A stretch of DNA of 64,000 nt from Ectothiorhodospiraceae bacterium (GTDB lineage Bacteria > Pseudomonadota > Gammaproteobacteria > Nitrococcales > Aquisalimonadaceae), in contig JAFIFV010000108.1 in assembly GCA_020831845.1 (NCBI GenBank), positions 26,141 to 90,140 on the forward strand. The letters are read 5' to 3'. Every line of letters starts with the position of its first letter. Position 1 is the first letter of the stretch. The notes below the pieces were generated by a model, which searched no databases, was not told the origin of the DNA, and saw only the letters and a program-made list of their open reading frames with translations. Made by a program: the position numbers and the translations under genes. Positions 34,113 through 44,200 of this stretch are shown piece by piece.

Positions 34113-34457
34113 ACAGGGGATCTCCCTTGCCGGAGCCGTCGCCGGCTGCCACGATGGTTGCCAGGCACCCTTACGCACGCTGTGCGTCCCCTCCCCGCGC
34201 GGTGGATTGTTGTTCGCTCCGCGGGATGGCGGATCGGCACGCGGCCTTTTGAGCAGCGGTACCGATTCAGGTGACTCCCTCAAAGCTACGCCCCGGCCAC
34301 CGGTAGTCAATGTGCAGTGCAACATGGCGCTGCGACTGCGAAGGCGTGACGGGGATCATGTTATTTAACGCATCAGTTGCTTAAGCTTGCCCATCGCGCA
34401 CCATGGCCGGGGACCCGAGTGAACCACTTCCAGATCACGCGACACATACCCGAAGAC
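34113..34457. other. 345-bp divergent intergenic region
   Basis: Between the oxidoreductase (leftward) and MHYT gene (rightward). GC-rich near the first, with an AT-richer patch (CATGTTATTTAACGCATCAG) around 34360. I see no distinct promoter or gene; part of the right end may be coding if the MHYT gene starts at GTG 34419 or TTG 34377. Confidence 0.4.
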
Positions 34458-36551
34458 ATGCGCGTGTTGCTGGACTACACCCACACCCCCGGTCTGGTAT
34501 TCCTGTCGATCATCGTTGCAAGCGCGGCAGGCTATGTGGCCCTGGTGATGGCGGAGCGTGTGGGCGATAGCGACCGCAGCGGCCGCGAACTCTGGCGTTG
34601 GGTTGGCGCGGCGTGCCTCGGCGGCGGCATCTGGTCCATGCACTTCATCGCCATGCTGTCCTTCCAGGTGCCGTTGGCGCTGCACTACGGCACGGCACTG
34701 ACCGTGCTGTCCCTCGCCGTGGCAGTGCTGGCCTCATACCTGGTGATCCACGCGCTGGGCCGTCGCCGACTCCGGTACCGGCAATACGCTGTGGCGTCGG
34801 TCTCCGCCGGCCTGGGCATTGCCTCCATGCACTACCTGGGCATGGCGGCGATCCGGTCCGAAGCCGTGCAGTTCTATGACCCGGTGCTGTTTGCGCTTTC
34901 CATCTTCATCGCCATCGCCGTATCGCTGGCGGCGCTGGTACTCGGCAGCTTTTTCCGCGGCCGCACCGGCTACCGGTATCTCTGGCTGCGACTGCTCGCC
35001 AGCCTGGTCATGGGCAGCGCGATCGTCAGCATGCATTTCACGGGCATGGCCGCGCTTACGCTGGCGGTGCAGGCGGATACCGTGTTGCAGGCCCCTGGGA
35101 GCAATTCGTTTCCATCGTTGCTTGCCGGCGGCATCGGGCTGCTGACCTTGACGCTGATCATCACCGGTATCGGTGCCTCCTGGGCGGAGCAGCGCCTGCG
35201 GTCCCATCAATACCATCTGCAAGCGGTGTCCAGTCAGTTGGATGCCGCGGTCCACTATGATCCAACGACCAACCTGCTCAACCGCCCGGCGCTGCATCGC
35301 ATCGCTTCGAATCTGCTCGCATCCGAGAGCGCCGCCGGGATGCAGCGCGCCCTGTTCTTCGTCAATATCGATAACTTCAAGCGGATCAACAACAGTCTGG
35401 GTCATCAGGCCGGCGATGAGACGCTGCGTATCACCGCCCAGCGTCTGCGCAATACGCTGGGCCAGACCGACATACTGGCACGTTTCTCCGGCGACGAGTT
35501 CTGCATCCTGGCCGAAGGCCTCGACGCCCAGGGGGCGGAGCGTCTGGCGCGCCAGATGCAGATGCAGTTGAGCGCCCCATTCAGCATTCAGGGCAGCCAG
35601 CTGCGACTGACCGCCAGCATCGGCTTCAGCATCTATCCCGAGGACGGGCAGCGGTTCGACGAACTGCTGAACGGCGCCGGCCTGGCACTGGGGTACTGCA
35701 AGCGCAGCGGCCGCAATCGCAGCCTGCGCTACATCCCGGCACTGAAGGAGCAGGCAGACGCCGAGCTACTGATCGAACAGCAACTTCGCCAGGCGATCAA
35801 GGAAGACGGGCTGGAAGTGCACTACCAACCCGTGGTCGATTGCACCAGCGGCGAAGTACTGTCACTGGAGGCACTCCTGCGCTGGAGGGACGTCCATGGC
35901 AACAGCATCAACCCGGAAACCTTTGTCGCCATCGCCGAGCATCACGGCTTCAGCGCCGAACTGGACGGCTGGGTGCTGAATCGTGCCTGCGAGGACCTGA
36001 AGCTGCTCCGCCAACTGGGTCACAGCCGCCTTCGCATGGCGGTCAACTGTTCCGCCTACACACTGGCGGACCCGGACATGGCGTCCACCGTTGCGGCGCA
36101 ACTTGCCCACCACGGGGTCCAGGGCCGGGCGCTTTGCCTGGAGATCACCGAAAATGCCCTGATGGAGAACGTCACCACCGCAGCGCTGGTACTGCAGGAG
36201 TTGCGGGAACTGGGCGTTACCGTCTCCATCGACGACTTCGGCACCGGCTATTCCTCGTTGGCCTACCTGCGGCGACTGCCAGTGGATACGCTGAAGGTGG
36301 ACCGCTCCTTCATCCGCGACATTCCCCAGCAGTCCGACGACTGCGAGATCACCGCCGGGATCATCGCCCTGGCTCACAAGCTACGGCTGAAAGTGGTCGC
36401 CGAGGGCGTTGAAACGCATGAGCAACTGACGTTCCTGCGCCGTAACGACTGCGACTTCGTGCAAGGTTACTTCTACAGCAAGCCACTCCCCTTCGATGCC
36501 CTGGTCCGCTGGCTGGGAAAAGAGGATCCTGTTTCCCTCTCCCCCCAGTAG
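34458..36551 (+). CDS. MHYT-GGDEF-EAL c-di-GMP signalling protein
   Basis: A 697-residue protein from ATG 34458 (GTG at 34419 also possible). The N-terminal ~230 residues form a seven-span MHYT sensor with three motifs visible: IWSMHFIAMLS, ASMHYLGMAA and VSMHFTGMAA, likely binding a metal and a small gas ligand. Next is GGDEF, with the signature changed to FSGDEFCIL, so cyclase activity is uncertain. The EAL domain keeps its catalytic residues: SLEALLRW, LEITENALM, IDDFGTGYSSLAY, LKVDRSFI, AEGVET and VQGYFYSKPLP. It is therefore probably a c-di-GMP phosphodiesterase, opposing the two cyclases in this window. Confidence 0.92.
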   Translation: MRVLLDYTHTPGLVFLSIIVASAAGYVALVMAERVGDSDRSGRELWRWVGAACLGGGIWSMHFIAMLSFQVPLALHYGTALTVLSLAVAVLASYLVIHALGRRRLRYRQYAVASVSAGLGIASMHYLGMAAIRSEAVQFYDPVLFALSIFIAIAVSLAALVLGSFFRGRTGYRYLWLRLLASLVMGSAIVSMHFTGMAALTLAVQADTVLQAPGSNSFPSLLAGGIGLLTLTLIITGIGASWAEQRLRSHQYHLQAVSSQLDAAVHYDPTTNLLNRPALHRIASNLLASESAAGMQRALFFVNIDNFKRINNSLGHQAGDETLRITAQRLRNTLGQTDILARFSGDEFCILAEGLDAQGAERLARQMQMQLSAPFSIQGSQLRLTASIGFSIYPEDGQRFDELLNGAGLALGYCKRSGRNRSLRYIPALKEQADAELLIEQQLRQAIKEDGLEVHYQPVVDCTSGEVLSLEALLRWRDVHGNSINPETFVAIAEHHGFSAELDGWVLNRACEDLKLLRQLGHSRLRMAVNCSAYTLADPDMASTVAAQLAHHGVQGRALCLEITENALMENVTTAALVLQELRELGVTVSIDDFGTGYSSLAYLRRLPVDTLKVDRSFIRDIPQQSDDCEITAGIIALAHKLRLKVVAEGVETHEQLTFLRRNDCDFVQGYFYSKPLPFDALVRWLGKEDPVSLSPQ

Positions 36552-36633
36552 CGAATCACCGAAGCGTTCATGCGAGCACCTCCGGTGGACGGCCAGCGCG
36601 CGCCGCACAGGGCATTGCGGCATGTGCCGGCGA

Positions 36634-38316
36634 CTAGCTGTCGGCGGCGTCGGTGACCGCCCCCAACGAGGCCGAGCTTACCGTGCGCGCGTACTTGGCC
36701 AGCACACCACGCCGGTAGCGGGGCGGCGGCGCCTGCCAGCGGAGTCTGCGCGCATCGAGTTCGTCGTCATCCACGTGCAGCGTGATCTGGTCTGTCTCGG
36801 CGTCGATGGTGATGGCATCACCCGTCTCCACCAGCGCGATGGGGCCGCCTTCCATGGCCTCCGGGCTGATGTGGCCTACCACGAAACCGTGACTGCCGCC
36901 GGAGAAACGACCGTCCGTGATCAAGGCCACGTCGTTGCCGAGCCCACGCCCCATCACCGCCGATGTGGGCGCCAGCATCTCCCGCATGCCCGGCCCACCC
37001 CTGGGCCCTTCGTAACGGATCACGATCACGTCCCCGGCTGTGACGGTGCCGTCCAGTATGCGGTCCAGCGCCTCCTCCTCGGAATGGAAGACACGGGCGG
37101 TGCCGCAGAAGCGGGTCCCCTCCTTGCCGGTGATCTTTGCGACCGCGCCGTCCGGAGCGAGGTTGCCGCGCAGTATGCGCAGGTGGCTTTCCTTCTTCAG
37201 CGGTCGTGACAGCGGATGGATGATGTCCTGACCTTCCGGATACGGGGACACCTCAGCGAGGTTCTCCGCCATGGTGCGCCCGGTCACCGTGAGGCAGTGG
37301 CCATGCAGCAGCTTCGCGTCCAGCAGCATCTTCATCAGCGGCTGAATGCCGCCGATGGCCACCAGTTCCGACATCATGTAATGCCCGCTGGGGCGCAGGT
37401 CGGCCAGCACCGGCGTACGCCGGCCCAGGCGAACGAAGTCGTCCAGCGACAGCGGCACCTCGGCCGCGTCGGCCATCGCCAGCAGATGCAGCACCGCATT
37501 GGTGGATCCACCCAGCGCAATCACCAAGGTAATCGCGTTCTCGAAAGCTTCTCGGGTGAGGATATCCCGGGGCAGGATGCCGCGCTCCAGCATCTCGAGC
37601 ACCGCCGCGCCCGCACGGGCGCAATCCTGCTCCTTGGCCTCGGAGATCGCATCCTGCGCAGAGCTGCCCGGCAGGCTCATGCCCAGCGCCTCGATGGCCG
37701 AGGCCATGGTGTTCGCCGTGTACATGCCGCCGCAGGAGCCCGGCCCCGGAATGGCCGTGCGCTCGATCTCCGTGAGCTGCGCATCACTGATGGTTCCCTT
37801 GGCATGACCTCCCACGGCCTCGAACACCGAGATGATGTCGGTATGGTTGGCTCCCGGGCGGATTGTTCCGCCATAGACGAACACCGCTGGCCGGTTCAGG
37901 CGGGTAAGGGCCATCAGGCAGCCTGGCATGTTCTTGTCGCAGCCGCCGATGGCAACGATGCCGTCGAAGCCCTGGCAGCCTGCCACCGTTTCAATGGAAT
38001 CGGCGATCACCTCGCGTGAGACCAATGAGTACTTCATCGCCTCGGCACCGTTGGCGATACCATCGGAGATGGTGATCGTGTTGAAGATCACTCCCTTGCC
38101 CCCTGCCTGGTCCACACCCGCCGCGGCCACCTCCGCCAGCCGATTGATGTGCATATTGCACGGCGTGACCATGCTCCAGGTCGAGGCAATACCCACCTGC
38201 GGCTTGCGGAAGTCCGCATCCGCGAACCCGACGGCCCGCAGCATGGCTCTGGCCGGCGCCTTGCGCGGCCCATCCACGAGGACGCTGGACCAGGGGCGCC
38301 GCTTCTCGTCACTCAT
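36634..38316 (-). CDS. ilvD: Dihydroxy-acid dehydratase
   Basis: A 560-residue IlvD/Edd family enzyme that dehydrates 2,3-dihydroxy-isovalerate and -methylvalerate in branched-chain amino-acid synthesis. Iron-sulfur cysteines are visible in [23 protein letters not shown] and [35 protein letters not shown] and [20 protein letters not shown] are hallmark motifs. ATG at 38316 has GGGAGA eight bases before; the GTG one codon earlier also fits. Length matches the shorter IlvD type. It is divergent from the KAS III gene with 103 bp between starts. Confidence 0.96.
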   Translation of the reverse strand: MSDEKRRPWSSVLVDGPRKAPARAMLRAVGFADADFRKPQVGIASTWSMVTPCNMHINRLAEVAAAGVDQAGGKGVIFNTITISDGIANGAEAMKYSLVSREVIADSIETVAGCQGFDGIVAIGGCDKNMPGCLMALTRLNRPAVFVYGGTIRPGANHTDIISVFEAVGGHAKGTISDAQLTEIERTAIPGPGSCGGMYTANTMASAIEALGMSLPGSSAQDAISEAKEQDCARAGAAVLEMLERGILPRDILTREAFENAITLVIALGGSTNAVLHLLAMADAAEVPLSLDDFVRLGRRTPVLADLRPSGHYMMSELVAIGGIQPLMKMLLDAKLLHGHCLTVTGRTMAENLAEVSPYPEGQDIIHPLSRPLKKESHLRILRGNLAPDGAVAKITGKEGTRFCGTARVFHSEEEALDRILDGTVTAGDVIVIRYEGPRGGPGMREMLAPTSAVMGRGLGNDVALITDGRFSGGSHGFVVGHISPEAMEGGPIALVETGDAITIDAETDQITLHVDDDELDARRLRWQAPPPRYRRGVLAKYARTVSSASLGAVTDAADS

Positions 38317-38419
38317 CACCGTTGTCTCCCGTTACGTCAGGCTTTGCAGCAGTATAGGTTTCGGGTAAGCTGAGTCATACATGACAACCAATTCATGTTT
38401 TAGCCAGGAGCCCCACATC

Positions 38420-39415
<996 letters not shown>

Positions 39416-39462
39416 TCTGCACGTTTCGGTCTTGTGCGTGCAGAGAATGGTGGTGGCTTCGC

Positions 39463-40434
39463 TCACGCCTGATCGAAGCTACCCGCCGCGGTCTTCCGCT
39501 TCCGCGGCGGCTTCGGCGTTGGCGCCAGCGGAATCGCACGCAAGTGATCCGCCTCGCAGAGCGTGAGCAAGGGATCGGCCTGCGGATCCTCCGCCGAGAT
39601 CCAGACACTCTGGTCGCCGGTCCACTCACCCCGTTCCACCGCGTGGATGAAGTCCGCAAGCAGCCGGCTGGTCAGCGCGGGGATCTCCAGCGTAAAGGCG
39701 TGGCAGACCCGTGGCACCAGCACCAGGCGTGAGTTGGCCATTTCCCGGCGCAGGATGTCGTGCAGATGGCGCGGGGTCAGGCAGTCGAACTCACCGTTCA
39801 GAATCAGCGCCGGTGCCTTGATGGTGGACAGTTCCGGCGTCATGGACTCGAAGCCGGCCAGCGATTCCATCAGGTTCTGGATTCCGTAGAGTTCGTTGGT
39901 GCTGACGCCCACCCGCCGGATCAGCTGAATCAAATCCTGCTGTTGCGCAATCCATTCATTACTGAAATTCAGCGGCATCAGCAGGTCCAGATAGAAACCG
40001 AAGCCCACCCGCACCAGCCCCACGTAGAGATTGGTGGCGTGCCCACGCAGCTGCGCGTCCAGTTCACTGAAGGTGCTGACGGGAATGACCCCACCCAGCA
40101 CGTCGGGGTGGTCCACCGCATAGCGCAGCGCCACCACCCCACCAAAGGAAATGCCGAACACGTACGGCCGCTCGATGCCCAGGTAGCGGTGGAGCGCATA
40201 GAGGCCGTCGGCATGATCCTGGAAACCGGCACCCAGCACCGGCTTCGACGAGGCACCCTGGCCGAGCATGTCGTAGGTGAGCACCCGCACACCCAGGTCG
40301 GGGAGCAGCTGGAAATACGGGCCCCAGTGCGAGGTGCGCATGGACAGGCCGTTGACGATGGTCAGCACCGGATCGCCCTCGCGACCGTGCAGCTCGTAGT
40401 AGAGCTGATGACCCTGATACTCGAATACCGGCAT
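39463..40434 (-). CDS. Alpha/beta hydrolase with basic C-terminal tail
   Basis: A 323-residue MhpC-like hydrolase. FEYQGHQLYYELHGREGDPV starts the fold; LTIVNGLSMRTSHW replaces the usual HG oxyanion site with NG; TYDMLGQGASSKP follows. The nucleophile elbow is FGISFGGVVAL (Ser ~95), with acid in LILNGEFDCLTP and His in VPRVCHAFTLEIP. After the fold (beyond ~270) is an extra tail ending in PTPKPPRKRKTAAGSFDQA, strongly basic and Pro-rich. It is convergent with the KAS III-like gene and 14 bp downstream of an unknown gene, probably in one operon. Substrate unknown. Confidence 0.85.
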   Translation of the reverse strand: MPVFEYQGHQLYYELHGREGDPVLTIVNGLSMRTSHWGPYFQLLPDLGVRVLTYDMLGQGASSKPVLGAGFQDHADGLYALHRYLGIERPYVFGISFGGVVALRYAVDHPDVLGGVIPVSTFSELDAQLRGHATNLYVGLVRVGFGFYLDLLMPLNFSNEWIAQQQDLIQLIRRVGVSTNELYGIQNLMESLAGFESMTPELSTIKAPALILNGEFDCLTPRHLHDILRREMANSRLVLVPRVCHAFTLEIPALTSRLLADFIHAVERGEWTGDQSVWISAEDPQADPLLTLCEADHLRAIPLAPTPKPPRKRKTAAGSFDQA

Positions 40435-40448
40435 GCTGCGACTCTCCG

Positions 40449-41087
40449 TTAGCCTTGTTCCGCCTGTTCGGGACAGAGGCTGGCCAGCAGCTCCAGGTAA
40501 CTGGCCTCCACCCTTTCCCGTTCTTCCTCCACCAGCGCCTCGCGCTGCTTCCTGTCCATGCCCATGTCCAGTTCCTTCAGCAGCCGGATCTGCAGCTGGA
40601 TCTGGCGGCCGTTCTCCTCTTCCACGTCATGCAGCGCCTGCAGGAACGGGGTGTCCAGCGGCATGGACGGGGGCAGCAACGGAATCAGGCGGACCACCGA
40701 CAACAGTGCGTGGCTCATGGCCAGATAGCGGTAAAAACGCTCGTCTGCCGCCAGGGGCGCCTGCAGATAATCCCAGGCCTGGGTGCGATTCCACAGCCCC
40801 AGGTTGAGGTTGCTCGCTTCCAGGTACACCACCGGGTTGGTGCTCCAGCTGGTTGCTCGCCCCATCAGTGTGGCCATTTCCAGTTCCCGATAGTACTGGG
40901 TGTGCAGGAACTTCCAGGGCGCCCAGTCCAGCGGCTGGAATTCAAGTTTCGCAAGAATGCCGGAGTTGATGGCCTTCAGTGACTGGATGAACAGCGTGAT
41001 TCGGGTCTGGTCATCGGCACCGACAAGGCCATCCTGGGAAAAGCACTTGTGCAGGCGCCGCCGCTGCTGATCGTAGTCCGTCGACAT
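40449..41087 (-). CDS. Hypothetical helical protein, not recognised
   Basis: A 212-residue cytosolic protein without signal or membrane span. Features: several Trp/Tyr-rich helices (FQPLDWAPWKFLHTQYYREL, LNLGLWNRTQAWDYL), a semi-hydrophobic helix SHALLSVVRLIPLLPPSMPL, and a charged C-terminal helix (MGMDRKQREALVEEERERVE). No motif I know. It is upstream of the alpha/beta hydrolase gene (14 bp) and divergent from the NAD-GDH gene. The shared operon suggests a common role with the hydrolase, possibly as partner, but this is inference. Confidence 0.6.
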   Translation of the reverse strand: MSTDYDQQRRRLHKCFSQDGLVGADDQTRITLFIQSLKAINSGILAKLEFQPLDWAPWKFLHTQYYRELEMATLMGRATSWSTNPVVYLEASNLNLGLWNRTQAWDYLQAPLAADERFYRYLAMSHALLSVVRLIPLLPPSMPLDTPFLQALHDVEEENGRQIQLQIRLLKELDMGMDRKQREALVEEERERVEASYLELLASLCPEQAEQG

Positions 41088-41275
41088 GACTGCTGTCCCC
41101 TCAAAGGCAGGCCACCCGCTTCTCGAAGCCTGGTGACGTGTGGTTCATGAAGCCAGTCTATCGGAAACTGCGCCCCGCTTCGCGTTGCGGGGCCGATTCC
41201 CAGTGGAAGCCCACGCTCCAGCGCATAGACTGTGGGTGGTGCGAAACCGATCCAGAACAACTCCAAGGAGGAAGC

Positions 41276-44200
41276 ATGCGGCAGGTAGCGGAGAAACGTG
41301 TCCACACACTGTTGGACGCGGTACAGCAGCGTGTGGCCAAACGCTGGTCGGACAAGGATGCGTCGGTCCTGCAACTGTTCGTCCGGCAATACTACAAGCG
41401 TGTGGCGCCAGAAGACCTGGTCGAGCGCTCGGATGCCGACCTCTACGGCGCCGCGGTCTCCCACTGGAACCTGGCCCGCAGGCGCCGACCGGACACGCCG
41501 CGCGTGCATGTCTACAACCCCGACCCGGAACAGCATGGTTGGGAGTCCAGCCATACCATCATCCAGATCACCATCGACGACGTTCCCTTCCTGGTGGATT
41601 CTGTCGCCATGGCGCTGGCGCGGTTGGGCCTGACCATCCATCTGATCATTCACCCGGTGGTCCGCACCCGGCGCGACAGCCGCGGCGAACTGTTGACTGT
41701 CGAGGAGGGCCCGGGCAATGGTAGCGGAGGGGCTCTCACGGAAGCCTGGATGCACTTCGAGGTGGACCGGCAACCGGATGGCCCGGAAATCGAGACGCTG
41801 CGCGAGGAAGTGCTGGAGGTGCTGGCCGACTGCCGCGCCGTGGTCCGTGACTGGCAGCCGATGCGCGAGCACATGCAGGCTGCCGTGGAGGAACTGTCGG
41901 CCCATCCGCACCCTTCGCCGGAGGATCGGGACGAGGCCGTGGCGTTCCTGGCCTGGTTGCTGGACGAACACTTCACCTTCCTCGGCTACCGCTGCTACAG
42001 CCTCAGCGGCAAGGGCAAACGCTTCCAGTTGCAGCCGCAGCAAAGCACGGCACACGGCATCCTTCGGGGCGCCAGCGCGGAGGCCAGCTCCCACAGTTTC
42101 AACGCGCTGCCCGAGGCGGTCCAGGCACTTGCCAGCGATCCCACGCCGCTGGTGCTGACCAAATCCAACCGCCGCGCCACCGTACACCGGCCGGGCTACA
42201 TGGATTACGTCGGCGTGAAGCGCTTCGACGCCAAGGGCCGGGTGGTGGGGGAGCACCGCTTTCTCGGGCTCTACACCTCTGCGGCCTACAGCACGAACCC
42301 GCGCCACATCCCGCTGCTGCGCAAGAAGATCGACGACGTCTTCCGACGGTCCGCGCTGCCGCACCCCAGCCATGACAGCAAGGCGCTGCTCCATATCCTG
42401 GAAACCTATCCGCGCGACGAGCTGTTCCAGATCGACGCCGACGAGCTCTACCGCATCGCCACCGGCATACTGCACCTGCAGGACCGCCAGCGGGTCAGGC
42501 TGTTCGTGCGTCAGGACACCTACCGACGCTTCGTCTCCTGCCTGGTGTATGCCCCGCGGGAGCGCTATGACAGCGACGTCCGCCGCCGCATGCTGGCGAT
42601 CCTGGAGGAAGCCTACAACGCATCCCAGAGCGAATTCGCGGTGAATCTCTCCGAGGGCATCCTCGCGCGCATCCATTTCATTCTCCACCTGTCCGACAAC
42701 AGGCTGCCGGAGGTGAACGTCGCGGAGGTGGAAGCCCGCCTGGCCGGAACCGTACTCGACTGGCGGGACGACCTGCACCAGGCGCTGCTGGACTATGACG
42801 GTGAAACCCGCGGCAACCGCCTGTTCAATGCCTACAGCCAGGCGTTCACCGCGGCCTATCGCGAAGACACCCAGGCCCGCACCGCCGCGCACGACGTCGA
42901 ACGGCTGGAGCGCCTGCAAGGCGAACACGATCTGGAGATCCTCCTTTATCGCCCGCTGGAAGCGGACGAGGACCAACTAAGGCTGCGCCTGTACCGGAGC
43001 GGCGAACCGATGAAGCTGTCCGACGCGCTGCCGGTGCTGGAGAACATGGGCGTGGTGGTGCTGGACGAACGCCCCTACGCGGTGCACGCCGAGGGCCGTG
43101 AAGCGGCGTGGATACACGATTTCGGGCTGCAGGTGGAAAGCGCCCGCGAGCTGGACATCGACCAGGTGCGGCCGCTGTTCGAGCAGTGCTTCGACGCCTG
43201 CTGGCACGGTCATGCCGAGAACGACGGCTTCCATCAGCTGGTGCTTGCCGCCCGTCTGGACTGGCGCGAAATCGTCATCCTGCGCACCTACAGCAAGTAC
43301 CTGCGGCAGGCCGGCACCGCCTTCAGCCAGGCCTATATCGAGGAAACCCTGGTCAACAACCCGCGCATCGCCCGCTTGCTGGTGCGCCTGTTCCACACCC
43401 GGCTCGACCCGGACCGGGTGGATGCCCGCCGCGTCGCCCGGCTGGCGGAGCAGATCGAACTGGCGCTGAACGACGTGCCGAGCCTGGACGAGGACCGTAT
43501 CCTGCGGCGCCTGCTGGCGGCCATCCAGTCCACGCTGCGGACCAACTACTACCAGCGCGGCGAGGACGGTCATCCCAAGGACTACCTCAGCCTGAAGCTC
43601 AACCCCGGCGGCATTCCGGAAATCCCGCTGCCGCTGCCGGCGTTCGAGATCTTCGTCTACTCGCCGCGGGTGGAAGGCGTGCACCTGCGGGGCGGCAAGG
43701 TGGCGCGGGGCGGGCTGCGCTGGTCGGACCGGCGCGAGGACTATCGCACGGAGATCCTGGGCCTGATGAAGGCGCAGATGGTGAAAAACGCCGTCATCGT
43801 GCCGGTGGGAGCCAAGGGCGGTTTCGTGGTGAAGCAGATGCCGGAAGGCCGTGAGGCGGTGCAGGAAGAGGTCAAGGCCTGTTACCGCAACTTCATCCGC
43901 GGCCTGCTGGATATTACCGACAATTACCCCGGCGGTCGCATACAGCCGCCGCCGCAGGTTGTGCGTCACGATGATGACGACCCCTATCTGGTCGTCGCTG
44001 CCGACAAGGGCACGGCCACGTTCTCCGACACCGCCAACGCCATCGCCGAGGAGTACGGCTTCTGGCTGCATGACGCCTTCGCATCCGGCGGCAGCAACGG
44101 TTACGACCACAAGAAAATGGGCATCACGGCGCGCGGTGCCTGGGAGGCGGTGAAACGGCATTTCCGCGAGATGGGCCGGGACGTACAGCGCGAACCGTTT

